Positions 47,780-60,909 of a stretch of DNA of 64,000 bases are shown here, one piece after another. The stretch comes from Hippophae tibetana (taxonomy: Eukaryota > Streptophyta > Magnoliopsida > Rosales > Elaeagnaceae): assembly GCA_037013495.1 (NCBI GenBank), contig CM072810.1, positions 85,606,449 to 85,670,448 of the forward strand, read 5' to 3'. The translations under genes and the position numbers were made by a program. A model generated the notes under the pieces. The model searched no databases and had not been told where the DNA came from. It worked only from the letters and a program-made list of their open reading frames with translations. Every line of letters starts with the position of its first letter. Position 1 is the first letter of the stretch.

Positions 47780-49250
47780 TTGGGACGTTGTATACGACGC
47801 ACAAGAATTCTTGACATTGCTCCGTTTGATCTAGAAATTGAGAGAACTCTTTTGAAATTAAAGAAGGACAAGCAAGAAGTTTCGCAATATTGTATCATGG
47901 ATGAGGAGATTCTTGAAGTGGAAGAACCAAGATCTCTAAGAGACTATGTAGTGCCTATTGTTGGTGTGATTTAATCAAGCATTAGAAGACCTACGATTCA
48001 AGCCAACAATTTTGATATTAAACCTGTGATAATTCAAATGATTCAAACTTCAGTTCAGTTTGGAGGCTTACCCAATGATGACCCAAACTCTCATATCGCC
48101 AATTTTTTTTAGATTTGTGGAACTTTCAGGCATAATGGAGTCACTGATGATGCTATCAGGCTGAGACTTTTTCCTTTTTCACTCTAGGATAAGGTAAAGA
48201 GTTGGTTGAGTTCATTTCCATATGGTTCTATCACTACTTGGGATGATTTGGCTCAAAAATTCCTAGCCAAATTTTTTCCACCAGTAAAAACTACAAGGAT
48301 GAGGAATGATATCACCACCTTTGTACAATTTGACTCAGAACCGTTATATGAGGCTTAGGAGAGGTATACGGATCTATATAGAAGATTCCTTCACCATGGT
48401 TTACCAAAGTGGCTTCAAGTTCAAACATTTTATAATAGTTTGATGGGTCCGACTAAAAACATGATTGATGTTGCAGCAGGTGGTGCTCTTATGGGGAAAT
48501 ATATTGATGAAGCCTATAAATTATTAGAGGAAATGTCTTCCAATAGCAACCAGTGGCCATCAGAGAGGATGGTGCCTGAGAAAGCAGCTGGAATTCATGA
48601 GATTGATGTTATGTCCTTTTTAACTGCTCAAATGTCAAATTTGGTGAAGATGATTGATACTTTAGGTGTCCATTCTATTCAGAGTCATTTTGTTGCATAT
48701 GAAATTTGCAATGGAAGCCATGCCAGTGAGAGATATCCTCACAACTCTAAATCTGTCAGTTTTTTTCCAACTATAATAGGCATAAAAACAACCCTTAAAC
48801 CAATACTTACAATCCAGGTTGGAAGAATCATCTTAATTTTTCTTGGAATAACAATTAAGTTCCATCATCTTCTATGAAGCCTAAATATCCTCCGGATTTT
48901 CACAATCAAGCTCCACCACAAGAGAAGAAGCCATCACTGGAAGATATGTTTGCTCAATATATGGCTACGAATAAGACTATTCTTCGTAATCAAGCAGCAC
49001 CTATTAGAAATCTTGAAGTTCAATTGGGTCAACTTGCTACTACCGTCAACAATTGTCGTCAAGGAATGTTGCCTAGTGATATTGAAACCAATCCAAAGAG
49101 GGAAGGAAAAGAGCATTGTAAGGCAGCCACACTTAGAAGTGGAAAAGAGTTGAAAGAAATGCAAAAGCCCGTTTATCCTCCAACTCCTATTATTGAAACT
49201 ATTGGTCCAAAAAAAAGATCATGGGGAAGAGAAAGTCGAAGAGAATGAAG
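47780..49250 (+). pseudogene. gag relic of element A
   Basis: N-terminal LRDYVVPIVG, then RRPTIQANNFDIKP near 47990, QFGGLPNDDPNSHIANF near 48060, the core with DDAIRLRLFPFS and SITTWDDLAQKFLAKFFPP (48140-48280), then VQTFYNSLMGPTKNMIDVAAGGALM and EAYKLLEEMSSNSNQW. A C-terminal coiled-coil-like part (NQAAPIRNLEVQLGQLATTV) lies near 48990-49050. This is the standard Athila gag order, with a single gag copy, unlike element B. Broken. Confidence 0.85.
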
Positions 49251-49539
49251 CAATAGAAAAGCCGGTGATGAAACCAGGTTCAAATAGCCCCAAGCCTTAC
49301 ACTCCACCAATTTTGTTTCCTCAGCACTTCCATAAGCAAAAGCTTGATAAGCAGTTCTCCAAGTTTCTTAAGGTATTTAAAAAGATTCATATTAACATTC
49401 CTTTTGCTGATGCTTTGGAGCAAATTCCTAGCTATGTCAAATTTATGAAGGATATCTTGTCTAAGAAGAGGAGGTTAGGTGATTTCAAGACAATTGCTAT
49501 TACAAAGGAGTGTAGCGCCATTCTTCAAAAAAGCTACCA

Positions 49540-51219
49540 TATAAGCTTAAAGATCCAAGAAGTTTCACCATTCCTTGTACTATTGGTGAGAAATTCTTTG
49601 GTAGAGCTCTGTGTGATCTGGGTGCCAGCATTAATTTGATGCCACTTTCCATCTATCAGAGACTTAGATTAGGAGAAGCACAACCGACCACTGTCACTCT
49701 TCAGCATAGATAGGTCTTTAAAGCACCCAAGAGGCATTATAGAGTATGTGCTTGTGAAGGTAGACAAGTTTATCTTTCCTATGGATTTCATAATTCTCAA
49801 TATAGAGGAAGACAAAGAGATCCCTATTATTCTCGGGAGGCCATTTTTAGCAAGATGTAGGACTTTGATTGATGTTCAAAAAGGGGAGCTCACCATGAAA
49901 GTTCAAGACTAAGAGGTAACTTTCAATGTTTTTAAAGCTATGAAATTCCCAGGTGAATCTGATGATTGTTTTAGAGTTGATTTGGTGAATGATTTGGTTG
50001 AAAGTAAGTTCACAGAAACTTTACTATTGATTCTTTGGAAGTTTCTCTTGTGAAGGCTAATGTTATTGATAACCTAGAATCTCTTGAGTATCTTAAGCTA
50101 CTTGAAGCATCTCCACAACTCTCTAGTTCTCATACTAAAGTTGATGCATCACAAGTTGTGACACCTTCTAAATCTACTCATCTGAAGCCATCTGTGGAAG
50201 AACAATCATCATTAGAGGTTAAGTCATTGCTTAATCATCTATGGTATGCTTATTTGGGTGATATGTCTACTCTGTGCGTAATTATTTCATCCTCTCTAGA
50301 TGAAGATCAAGAAAACAAGTTGTTAAGAGTGTTGAGAAATTACAAAACAACTTTGGGATGGTCTATATCTGATATTAAAGGGATCAACCTTTCATTATGC
50401 ATACACAAGATCTTGTTTGAGGAAGATTACAAGCCTACTATTGAGCATCAACATCGTTTGAATCCAATCATGAATGATGTAGTGAAAAATGAGATCATTA
50501 AGTGGTCAAATATAGGTATTATCTATCCCATTTCATATAGCTCATGGGTTAGCCCAATTCATTGTGTGCCAAAGAAAGGAGGAATAATGGTGGAGGCTAA
50601 TAGTAACAATGAGCTTATTCCCATAAGAAAAGTGACAGGCTAGTAAGTTTGTATAGATTATCGAAAGCTCAACAAAGCAACTCGAAAGGATCATTTCCCT
50701 CTTCCATTCATTGATCAAATGCTTGATAGATTGGCAGACATTCGTTCTATTGCTTCTTGGATGGGTATTTGGGATACAACCAACTTTCTATAGCTCCCGA
50801 GGATCAAGAGAAGACCACTTTCACTTGTCCATATGGAACTTTTGCTTTTTGAAGAATGCCTTTTGGACTTTGCAATGCCCCAGCTACTTTTCAAAGGTGT
50901 ATGATGGTTATCTTTTCAAACATGATGGAGAATTTCATTGAGATATTTATGGATGACTTCTCAGTTTTTGGTGATTCATTTGTTATATGTTTGCATAACC
51001 TTTCTTTGATCCTACAAAGATGTGAATAGACAAACTTGGTGTTAAATTAGAAAAAAGTGTCATTTCATGGTACAAGAATGTGTTGTTCTCAACCATCTAA
51101 TTTCTTCAAAAGGAATTGAAGTGGATAGGGAAAAGATTGAGACTATTGAGAAGCTACCGCCTCCAACATCTATAAAAGAAATTAGAAGTTTTCTTGGTCA
51201 TACGAGATTCTACAGGTGG
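49540..51219 (+). pseudogene. Protease and reverse transcriptase relic of element A
   Basis: The protease has the active-site-like LCDLGASINLMPLS stretch near 49605-49650 and IPIILGRPFLA near 49820-49855. The RT approach has LRNYKTTLGWSISDIKGI (near 50330-50390), then [31 protein letters not shown] (near 50660-50710) and IFMDDFSVFGDSF (near 50943-50980). The last recognisable part, SIKEIRSFLGHTRFYRWF, leads directly to the insertion point of element B at 51220. Broken. Confidence 0.85.
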
Positions 51220-51224
51220 TTCAT
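51220..51224 (+). other. Target-site duplication, left copy
   Basis: TTCAT immediately before TGATGAGTGC of element B. The identical TTCAT at 62904-62908 follows its terminal TCATCA. Confidence 0.9.
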
Positions 51225-53021
51225 TGATGAGTGCTCAAAAAGCACTAAAATTATCATGATTTTATGCACATTAATCGATTAAATATATATATATATATAT
51301 ATATATATGATTTTATCATATATTTATATATATTTATCTTTTCAGAATCATGGGTATTTTTATTATTTTTTAGGTATTTTCACTTAAAAACGTAACTTAA
51401 AGACTCAAAGAGGAATACTAGAGGCAATACATCACAAATATATTCATAAAATAAATGAGGAAAATTCAACAAAAATGGAAAAATTGGACAAAATGGGTCG
51501 AAAAGGGCAAGAATGTCAAAAAGGAGGAAAACGCATCACCCAGCTGCCCAGCCGCGCCCAGAAACTCGCGGGCCAGCTCCACCGTCCGTGCGCGCTTACG
51601 CCCAGCTTGCTCCCATCTGTGCTCATCAGCGCGCGCAGTCACCCACACATCATGATGACGTCATCAAATGACATCATCATTCACTACTCCGTGTTTCCAC
51701 CATTTTTTATCATTTTTTAACCTACTTTTTCTTCTTATCCTCACCTATAAATACCTTCATTCTCTTCACAACTAAACACACCTCAAAACACATATTCTTT
51801 TCTCTTTCTTTCTCTCATTTCTTAGTTTTTAAGCTTTTCTTAGTTAGTTTCTCTTAGTTTTAGAGTTCTTCTCTTTTTGAGAATAACTAGTTATGTTTTT
51901 GTAATTTATTTGTTTTTCGATTCAATAAATGGGAGTGTAAATTCCGTTTGAAGGTTTTCCAGCAACGGGAATAACATCGAAGTACTATAAGGATTTTATT
52001 TTCTTTACAGTTATTTTTTATGCTTTATTCTTACATGTTATATTTAATTTGTCTATGATTAAATTTAACTTTGCTGGCTGTTTATAAACATGATATAATA
52101 ATAACGTTGTTATGCTTACGAAATATTAAATAGGTAAAAATCTCTAAAATGAATTGATTTTATTTGTATTCAAGATTTTATATTAAGAAGGTTAGAGAGA
52201 AATATATTATTTTTTCATTACAAATTTAAATCTGAAAATTAGATTTTAGGGTTTAGTTATCCGGTCTGATTTAGAGTAGTACTCTTTTATTTGTTGGTAC
52301 AATCGCCCGGTAGTTAGAGTGAAACTCTATTTCAAAAGTTTTTATAAGAATTATTATGTGAAAATGTATTGACAACATGTTTTCAGTAGTGGTTTTAAAA
52401 CTTGAAAGTTAGTACTTAGATAATTAAATTCTTAGGTTTAATTTGGACATCTTGAATAAAGTTTAAACTGTCTAACCCCACCAAAGGTAGCATTTAAATG
52501 CTTCATTTTCAATCTCTTATAAAAAGGAATTAATTTAATTAACCAAATTAGCTATCAATCCCACCCATAGGTGTTAATTGATTTGTTTAGTTAACAAAGA
52601 ATATCTAACCCCACCAAAGGTGGTATTCATAAAAAAAAAAGAATCAATAAATATCAATTTATATCTTTAATAACCTAGATAATATAAAGAAGCATAATTA
52701 ACTTAGTTATTATATCCATAAATACTCCACTATTAAAAATGATAAAATGTACATAAATGTTTATTGAATCTGTATCTATATTTATTTTTATGTTATTAGA
52801 TTAGAAACACAAAAACCAAACTATCGTGACAGAATGTTTAGGATTTAATTTCGTTTTTAAAAGTTTGAATAATAAATTAAAAACCACATATATTCCTTCC
52901 CTAGATCGACCTTGGCAGTATACTTATCATTTTATATGAAATGATTCGTGCACTTGCGAGAGTTTTATAAATATAAAACCAAAGTATTGGCAGAATCGGT
53001 GATACCGGTTTTTGTTCATCA
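51225..53021 (+). repeat. 5' LTR of element B (1797 bp)
   Basis: TGATGAGTGC to GTTCATCA, with TGATGA/TCATCA inverted ends. It includes an AT dinucleotide run near 51284-51308, a GC-rich block at about 51535-51650, and a TATA-like CTATAAATACC near 51746. Transcription would start shortly downstream of that; this is inferred from family layout. Confidence 0.93.
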
Positions 53022-53027
53022 AGTTTT

Positions 53028-53045
53028 TGGCGCCGTTACCGGGGA
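53028..53045 (+). other. Primer binding site of element B
   Basis: TGGCGCCGTTACCGGGGA, one difference from the tRNA-Asp-type site of Athila relatives, six bases after the LTR end. Single copy. Confidence 0.9.
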
Positions 53046-54186
53046 AGGAATAGCGTTTTTAAATTATTTATCAAAATTTTAAAAACATTTTGTGTCGTAA
53101 ATAATTTTGATTTTTTTTATTTAAAAAAATAGCTAATAAAAAAAACAATATAATCAAATTTCAAATTTCATAAGAAATAAATAATAATAGTAAAAAGAAA
53201 TCAAAATTTTAAATTTTTTAAGATAAATAAATAAAAATTATAGCATGAATAGTAAAATAAACTTACCGTTCATGAATAGTAAAAAAAATTAAAAAATTTA
53301 AAATTTTATGTTAAAAATAATAATAAATAAATAAAAATTATAGCGTATATAGTAAAATAAACTTATCGTTCGTGAATAAAAAAAAATTTAAAAATTTTAA
53401 ATTAAAAATAAATAAATAAAAATTATAGTGTGAATAGTAACTTAGTGTTTTTTATCTTAATTTTTGTTTAACTTAATTAACTTAGGTTTTTATTAATTTA
53501 ATTTTCGTTTTACTTAATCAACTTAGTTTTTTTTTAAACTTAATTAACTTAGATTTTGATTAACTTATATAACATACATTTTTATTAACGTAATTAACTT
53601 AATAACATAAAAAGTAAAGATCTAAGGGAGTTCTGTCTAGAAGACTAGTTCTTGGAAGCCTTTGTGCCTCTAGTGTTTCCTGGGAACGTTGTTCTGTCTA
53701 AGAGGATGATTTTTAAGGAGACTTTGCACCACCATTCTTTCGAGGGAGCACTCTTGGTTAATACTGATTATGTTATTTTATCTTAAAAAAAACATGCAAT
53801 AAATAAAATTTAAAAACAAATAAATAAAATTTAAACTTTGTTTTATTTATTTAAATAAATAAAATAATTAAAAAAAATTAAAAAAAACAATAATAATAAA
53901 TAAATTTGACTTAGGGTTTAACTAGTTTTGTTTAGTGTTTTGTATTAAATACCATGTAAATTTTCTCTAAATTTTTGTGTGGTTATTATTTTTCTTGACA
54001 GGAGTTTTAAATTTACATTTTCAATAGTCTATGCGTGGTAGGAGATCCTTAGGAAACCCCTTTACACCATATGTAAATAATATTCATAAATTTAAACAAG
54101 TGTGAACAAGACTAGATTCCAACCATCAACCTGTTTTTGAGCCAAACATAGAACCAAACCTTAATCCTTTACTGGAACCAAAAGAA
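53046..54186 (+). other. AT-rich leader of element B with imperfect tandem repeats
   Basis: Untranslated leader of about 1.1 kb. Between about 53224 and 53450 a unit of about 90-100 bp recurs 2.4 times (AATAAATAAAAATTATAG, then GTAAAATAAACTTA, then CGTTC..GAATA). Between 53450 and 53610 the word CTTAATTAACTTAG recurs. It is followed by a conserved block (53620-53770) that also occurs in the minus-strand copies near 7080 and 12060. Confidence 0.7.
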
Positions 54187-55380
54187 ATGGAAGAAAACCA
54201 ACATGTGAGGGAAACCACCATGAAGGAGTTTGCAAGACCAGTGATTGGCACTACAATTACCGCTATCCAGCTGGGTGAGGCTGCTCGGAATTATGACCTA
54301 AAAAATATTCATTTTTCTATGCTTCCTTCCTTTTATGGGCTGCCTAATGAAGATTATCTTTCCTTCATTAGAGACTTCTATGCTACGGTCCAAACCTTCA
54401 CCCTCGATATTCTAAAAGAGGATCAACTTCGAATGAGATGTTTCCCCTACACCTTAAAGGATAAGGCCAAAGCTTGGTTAATGTCACTTCCCCCAGGTTC
54501 TCTGATGACATGGGAGAACATTTATAATAAATTCATGGGAAAATTCTATTCCCACCATAAAACATCAGAGTTGAGAGGAAAGATTGTTACTTTCTCTCAG
54601 ATGGAAGGAGAACCATTCCATGAAGCTTGGGATAGGTTCAAAATGTTTCTCACTCAATGTCCCCATCATAGCTTTCCCCTGCAATTGTAGAACCAATTCT
54701 TTTACGATGGACTTACACAACAATGTCAGTTCATTGTCGACAATGTTACAGGAGGAGCAATGGGAGAAAAGACTGCCTTAGAGACGTACAACCTCTTTGA
54801 GATGTTGGGTGCTAATTCCCAATAGAAAATCTCACGAGTGAGAAAAGCTGGAGTTCATGAAATCGATTCCAGCAATGAAGTTCAACAACAACTTGTTCAA
54901 CTGACCAAGCAAGTTTCCCTTTTCACTACACAAACCAACACTAATAATGAACAGTATGGTTTGTATAGCAACAAGGGACATGGTACTAAAGCCTATCCAT
55001 ATCAAGGAGAAACAACAGCTGGACCTGAACAGGTTAATGTATTATGAGCATATCAACAGAGACCGAGGTTTGACCCCAATTCAAATACCTATAATCCTGG
55101 GTGGAGAAATCATCTAAACTTCTCCTGGAGGCAAAAAAACCCCTCATTTCGCTCAAAAGCTCAAATCAGCAAGGCTAGCAATTCCACCCGCCTATTCCAA
55201 GAAGCATTCCTAATAAATCAACCCTGGAGGACAACTTGAATTCTTTTATTCAAGTTTGTAGAGATAACCAATCTAAAACCAATCAACGGTTGGACTCTGT
55301 GGAAGCTTCTATAAAAAAGGTGGAAGTTTAAGTAGAACAGTTAGGTGAACATTTGCAAAAACAAAGCAAAGACTAATTTG
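54187..55380 (+). pseudogene. First gag region (gag-1) of element B
   Basis: N-terminal ETTMKEFARPVIGTT and ARNYDLKNIHFSM, then the core RMRCFPYTLKDKAKAWLMS, LMTWENIYNKFMGKFYS and GEPFHEAWDRFK (54187-54690). The tail region has a degenerate knuckle-like YSNKGHGTKAYPYQGE near 54960-55010 and a coiled-coil-like end (SVEASIKKVEV). Its knuckle lacks the full cysteine set seen in gag-2, which suggests the two gags had diverged in role or that this one had relaxed. Broken. Confidence 0.85.
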
Positions 55381-55690
55381 ATGGTCAAATGGGGTAAAAT
55401 AAATTCAATGAAGATGAGACATTGAGTTTGTTATTTCGCAATCTCCAAGCAACGTCTTACTAGAAGACGATAAATTTTAGTCCTACATGGGAGGTCACCC
55501 ATTATTGTATTTTCCTTTTTTTTAGTTTTATTTTGTGTGTAATAAAATTCAAATGAAATAAATTTGTTTGTTTCATTAAGCCTGTACATTTTGTCAAGTT
55601 AGAAATCTTTCTTAGAGATATCTACTATTTTTTTAAGAGCTAAATGTTGATACACAATAGTAGAAGGATCAATTTCAACTACAAATAACC

Positions 55691-57180
55691 ATGGGAGATG
55701 CTGAAGATAGGCGGAAAATGATGAAAGACTATACAATGCCAATCATTGGCAATGTAACTTCCGGAATACAATTACAAGAGGCTGCAAGGAATTATGAATT
55801 GAAAACGATTCATTATTCTTTGTTGCCTTCCTTTTACGGTGTCCCTAATGAAGACCCTTTGCATTTCATTCGAGAATTCTATGCTATTATCCAAACCTTT
55901 CCACTACATGAAATTAATGAAGATCAACTTAGGATGAGGTGTTTTCCTTACACCCTCAAGGATAAAGCTTGGTCATGGGTCATTACTCTACAGACGAATT
56001 CTCTAAAAACTTGGGAGGCAGTATATGAATTTTTTATGGGTAGGTTCTATTCCCATCAAAAGACTATTGATCTAAGGACGAAGATAACAACATTTTCTCA
56101 AATGTATGAAGAGCCCTTTCATGAAGCTTGGGAATGATTCAAACTCCTTTTCATTCAATGTCATAATCATAGCTTTCCATTGCAACTACAGAACCAATTA
56201 TTTTATGATGGATTGACACTACATAGTCAATACATGGTTGATAATTCTACTGGAGGTGCTGTGGGAGAAAAAACTGCAGAGGAAGCCTATAATCTTTATG
56301 AGCTGTTGGGTTATAATTCCCAACAAAGATATTCTAGAAGGAGACAAAGAGTCAATGAAGTTGGCTCCGATAATGAGATAACCTTACAACTTGCTGAATT
56401 GACTAAACAAGTGCAACTTCTCACTACCCACCAAATTCCAAATCAAGAGGTGTGTGAAGTGTGTTTTTCAATTGGGCATGGTACTCATAATTGTTCAAAT
56501 ATTTGTGATTCTAGTGTCGATGCCATAGAGGAAGTCAAATCCTTTCAAAGGTATCATCCAAACACCTATAATCACCCTAACCATCATTGGAAATAAAACA
56601 ATTACCCAGCCTATACCCAATGTCCAACACTAAGGTCGGATAACAACCACCCTTACCCACCAAGCCAATCTTTTAAGCCAACCTTAGAGGATAGCTTGAA
56701 TGCTTTTATTCAAGTTAGTCGTGGCAACCAATTGATGAATAATCAAAGGTTGAACACCATGGAGGCTTCGGTTAAAAGGATTGAATCTAAAATTGGGCAA
56801 CTGGCTGAACAAATGCAAAGGAAAGAACCAGGAAAGTTGCCCAGTCAACCAGAACAAGCAAAGGATGTAGGAACCCTTCGAAGTCGTAAGGTAGTCAATA
56901 CCAGTTTACCTAAAATCTCTAACGATCTACCTTGTAGTTCAGGTAATAAAGAAGGTGATATTCTAGTCTCGCAAAAAGGAGAAACAAGTGTTAAACTTAA
57001 CAAGCCTTCTGAAAAACTCATTGGGGGGTCATCTGACATCCCCAAAATTCAAAAGACAACAAAACCACACCAGCTTCAAGTACCTTTTCCACACCGGTCA
57101 AAAGAATCCAAACAAGATAAGCAATTCTATGATCTTTTTAATATGCTCTCTAAAGTAAATATCAATTTACCATGATTAGA
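55691..57180 (+). pseudogene. Second gag region (gag-2) of element B
   Basis: N-terminal MGDAEDRRKMMKDYTMPIIG, AARNYELKTIHYSL and PSFYGVPNEDPLHFIREF, then the core RMRCFPYTLKDKAWSWV and EEPFHEAWE (55691-56137), LYELLGYNSQQR and a knuckle-like CEVCFSIGHGTHNC near 56450-56495. The coiled-coil-like MEASVKRIESKIGQLAEQMQ (56758-56820) and a Lys/Pro-rich linker (to 57175) lead to the protease. It has the same layout as gag-1 with moderate sequence similarity, so it is an ancient tandem duplicate. Broken. Confidence 0.88.
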
Positions 57181-57299
57181 AGTGATCATGAATGTGCCCT
57201 CATATGCTAAGTTTTTCAAAGAGTTGAACACTAAGAAAATGAGGTATGAACTGAATAAACGAGTAGTAGTATCAGAAATTTCTAGCGTTGTACTTCAGC

Positions 57300-58880
57300 A
57301 CAAACTACCACTAAGTTGAAAGACCCTGGAAGTTTTATTATAAACATAACTATGGGAGATAGGAAGGTTGCTAAAGCAATGCTTGATTTAGGTGTTAGTA
57401 TAAATTTGATGCCCTACTCTATATTTTTACAACTTAATCTAGGAGATTTAAAACCCACAACTATATCCCTTCAACTTGCAGATAGATCTCTTAAGTATCC
57501 AAAGGGAATAGTTGAGGATGTGTTGGTACAAGTAGACAAATTGATAATACCTATTGACTTTGTGGTTTTGGATATGCAAGAAAATCTAGCATTGGACAGA
57601 GAGCACACAATATTGCTTGGTAGACCATTTATGGCAACTACTAAAACTATTATTGATGTCCAAGATGGAAATTTGACAATGACAGTCTTAGGAGAGACTG
57701 TTCATTTTAAAGTTTTTGATTCTTCACCTTTTCCTTCTATTTATGTCATCGATGAAATATTCGATGTTGACCCTTGGATAATCTTTTCCAAAGCACCTTT
57801 TTCCAAACCAGAATAGAAGACAAGCTTGAAATTGTTCTTACACTTGAAAAGGTCGAAGAAGATTTAGATGAGGAAATTAAGGGGTACCTTGAATGACTAG
57901 ACAATGATGAAGTAATGACAAAATCTAGTACACTTTTAAATCTACCCAGTTCTTCATCTAGTAAAGAGGCCAATCCACCTGAACTTGAACTCAAAGACTT
58001 ACCTGAGCACTTAAAATATGTGTTTTTGGGAGAAGGAGAAACTTATCAAGTGATAATTTCTTCAACCTTGACCAAAACCCAAGAAAAGGAACTTATCAAA
58101 GTACTTAAACAGTTTAAGAAATCTATAGGTTGGAGTATCAGGGATATAAGAGGCATTAATCCTACAATGTGTATGCACAAGATCAACTTGGAGGATGGTG
58201 CTAAACCTGTACTAGAGGCCCAAAGAAGACTAAACCCAAATATGCAAGAGGTATTTAAGAAAGAAATTCTTAAATTGTTAGAAGAAGGAATTATCTATCC
58301 TATTGCGGATAGTAAGTGGGTTAGTCTAGTGCATGTGGTACCAAAGAAATCTGGGATAACAGTTGTTAAAAATGACAAAAGTGAATTAGTGCCCACTAGA
58401 ATAATCATTGGATAGAGAATGTGTATAGATTTTAGGAAACTAAATTTATATACTAAAAAGGATCACTTTCCTCTTCCATTCATTGATCAAATGTTGGAAA
58501 GATTAGCTGGGCACGAATTTTACTGTTTTTTAGATGGATTGTCTGGATATTATCAAGTACCTATAGCACCAGAAGATAAGGAAAAAACCACATTTACATG
58601 TCCTTTTGGGACATTTTCTTTTCGAAGAATGCCATTTGGGTTATGCAATGCCCCTACCACTTTCCAGAGATGCATGATATCTATTTTCCCAGACATGGTG
58701 GAAAAATTCATTGAGATTTTCATGGACGATTTCTCTGTCTTTGGGAACTCATTTAATGATTGCTTACATAAATTGACTTTGGTTTTAGAAAGATGCATTG
58801 AATGCAATCTCACCCTTAGTTGGGAGAAAAGTCATTTTATGGTTCAACAAGGGATAGTTTTAGGACATATAATTTAAAAC
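57300..58880 (+). pseudogene. Protease and reverse transcriptase region of element B
   Basis: The protease includes AMLDLGVSINLMPYSIF, with active-site-like DLG, and TILLGRPFMATTK (57316-57760). The RT includes [70 protein letters not shown] and the catalytic signature FMDDFSVFGNSF near 58720-58755. Best match within the window: the minus-strand copy at 2160-3552. Broken. Confidence 0.88.
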
Positions 58881-58959
58881 AAGGGTATTGAAGTTGATAA
58901 GGCAAAAGTTGAATTGATATTCAAACTACCTCCCCTACATCTGTGAAGGGGATAAGAAG

Positions 58960-59520
58960 CTTCTTAAGACATGCAGGATTTTACAGACGATTTATTGAAG
59001 ATTTCTCTAAAATAAGTCATCCCTTATGTAGCTATCAAAAGATGTTTATTTTGATTTCAACAATGACTGCCTTATTGCTTTTAATACCTTGAAAGAGAAA
59101 CTAACATCTACCCCAGTTATTATGGCACCAAACTGGTCTTTACCTTTTGAAATAATGTGTGACGCTTCTGATTATGCTATAGAAGCAGTCTTGGGATAAA
59201 GAGTGGATAAGTGTTTGCATGTCATCTACTATGCTAGCAAAACACTCAATGATGCCCAAATGAATTATACCACCACTGAAAAGGAATTCTTGGATATAGT
59301 GTTTTCTTTAGACAAATTTTGATCTTATTTAGTAGGATCTAAAGTGATTATGTATTCTGATCATGCTGCTTTAAGATACCTATTAAGTAAACCAAATTCC
59401 AAGCCAAGATTAATCAGGTGGGTTTTACTCTTACAAGAATTTGACTTAGAAATCAAGGATAAGAAAGGCAATGAAAACTTAGTAGCTGACCATTTGTCTA
59501 GGTTGATTTCTGACTTCAAT
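58960..59520 (+). pseudogene. RNase H region of element B
   Basis: RFIEDFSKISHPL, MCDASDYAI-like and [20 protein letters not shown] stretches lead to [20 protein letters not shown] and [14 protein letters not shown]. This is the Ty3/gypsy RNase H that degrades the RNA template. The downstream part is included in the open frame starting at 59344. Confidence 0.82.
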
Positions 59521-60909
59521 TCTCTTAAATATGAGAGTAATGAAGAAATAGTTGAAACCTTTCCTGATGAACAGTTATTTTCAATAGGTCCGAACCTATG
59601 GTATGCTGATATTATAAACTATCTTGCCACTGGTGTTTTACGACCTAACACTTCATATCAGGACAAGAAAAGGTTTTTTAAAAATATTAAGGACTATTTC
59701 TGGGATGACCCTTATTTATACAAGATTGGTCAAGATCAAGTCATCCAGAGATGTGTACCTGAAGAAGAACATAAGAGCATTCTAACTTTTTGTCATGAAC
59801 TTCATTGTGGGGGCCATTTTGGTAGTGAAAAGACAACCCGCAAGGTATTACAGTCTGAATTCTTTTGGCCCACTCTTTTTAAAGATGCTCATATGTTTTG
59901 TGCACAATGTGATAGATGTCAAAGAACAGGAAACATAAGCAAAAGAGATGAAATGCCTTTGACATCTAATTTAGTTGTTGAACTCTTTGATGTATGGGGG
60001 ATTGACTTTATGGGTCCTTTTCCCTCATCCAATGGTTTTCAATATATTTTGGTTGATGTGGATTATGTATCCAAGTGGGTAGAAGCTATCCCCACTAAAA
60101 CCAATGATGTTAATGTTGTTGTTAAATTCTTGAAGGATTTAATATTCAGCAGGTTCGGAACGCCTAGAGCTATAATAAGTGATGGAGGTAGCCATTTTTG
60201 TAACAAGATCTTTGATGGAGTACTAAACAAGTACAACATCACACATAAAGTAGTTATTCCATATCATCCACAAACTTCTGGTTTAGTGGAAGTAAGTAAT
60301 AAGAAAATTAAGGGAATATTGGAATGCACTGTGCGTCATTCAAGGAAGGATTCGGCATCTAAGTTAAATGATGCCTTATGGGCATACCGCACCGCTTACA
60401 AAACACCTATTGGGATGATCCCTTACCGGTTAATCTTTGGGAAAGTGTGCCACCTTCCAGTTGAACTTGAACACAAGGCTTACTGGGAAATTAAAGAGTT
60501 AAACATGGATTTAGATAAAGCAGGAGAAAAACGGTTACTCCATCTTAATGAGTTGGAAGAAATTAGGAATGAAGCCTATGAGAATGCCAAATTATACAAA
60601 GAGCGTACTAAGCACTATCATGACAAGTGGCTAGTTCCTAAGACTCTTCACCCTGGAATGAAAGTTATTTTATTTAGCTCTCGTTTGAGATTGTTTCTAG
60701 GAAAGCTGAGATCAAGATGGAATGGACCATTCAAAATAGTTCAGGTATTTGAACATGGAGTAGTAGAACTATTGGACTCCAAGACACAAAAAACATTCAA
60801 ATTCAATGGGCATCGTGTGAAGCCTTATTTAGAAGAACCAAACAACATTATTGAAATGGATTGCATTTGGCTGAGTAACCCTTTGCACCATAAATTTACG
60901 TCTTGCTAA
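59344..60909 (+). CDS. RNase H end plus integrase open frame of element B (521 residues)
   Basis: The longest open frame in the window. Residues about 1-55 are the end of RNase H ([31 protein letters not shown]). An integrase HHCC zinc domain follows near residues 150-200 ([25 protein letters not shown]). The catalytic core is at about 215-330, with the D, D, E residues in [21 protein letters not shown] and [16 protein letters not shown]-type C-terminal module is near residues 445-500 ([27 protein letters not shown]). There is no chromodomain, consistent with a non-chromovirus. It is part of a larger polyprotein, so the first ATG is not a real start. This segment looks uninterrupted, but the element as a whole is broken. 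Confidence 0.9.
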   Translation: MIMYSDHAALRYLLSKPNSKPRLIRWVLLLQEFDLEIKDKKGNENLVADHLSRLISDFNSLKYESNEEIVETFPDEQLFSIGPNLWYADIINYLATGVLRPNTSYQDKKRFFKNIKDYFWDDPYLYKIGQDQVIQRCVPEEEHKSILTFCHELHCGGHFGSEKTTRKVLQSEFFWPTLFKDAHMFCAQCDRCQRTGNISKRDEMPLTSNLVVELFDVWGIDFMGPFPSSNGFQYILVDVDYVSKWVEAIPTKTNDVNVVVKFLKDLIFSRFGTPRAIISDGGSHFCNKIFDGVLNKYNITHKVVIPYHPQTSGLVEVSNKKIKGILECTVRHSRKDSASKLNDALWAYRTAYKTPIGMIPYRLIFGKVCHLPVELEHKAYWEIKELNMDLDKAGEKRLLHLNELEEIRNEAYENAKLYKERTKHYHDKWLVPKTLHPGMKVILFSSRLRLFLGKLRSRWNGPFKIVQVFEHGVVELLDSKTQKTFKFNGHRVKPYLEEPNNIIEMDCIWLSNPLHHKFTSC

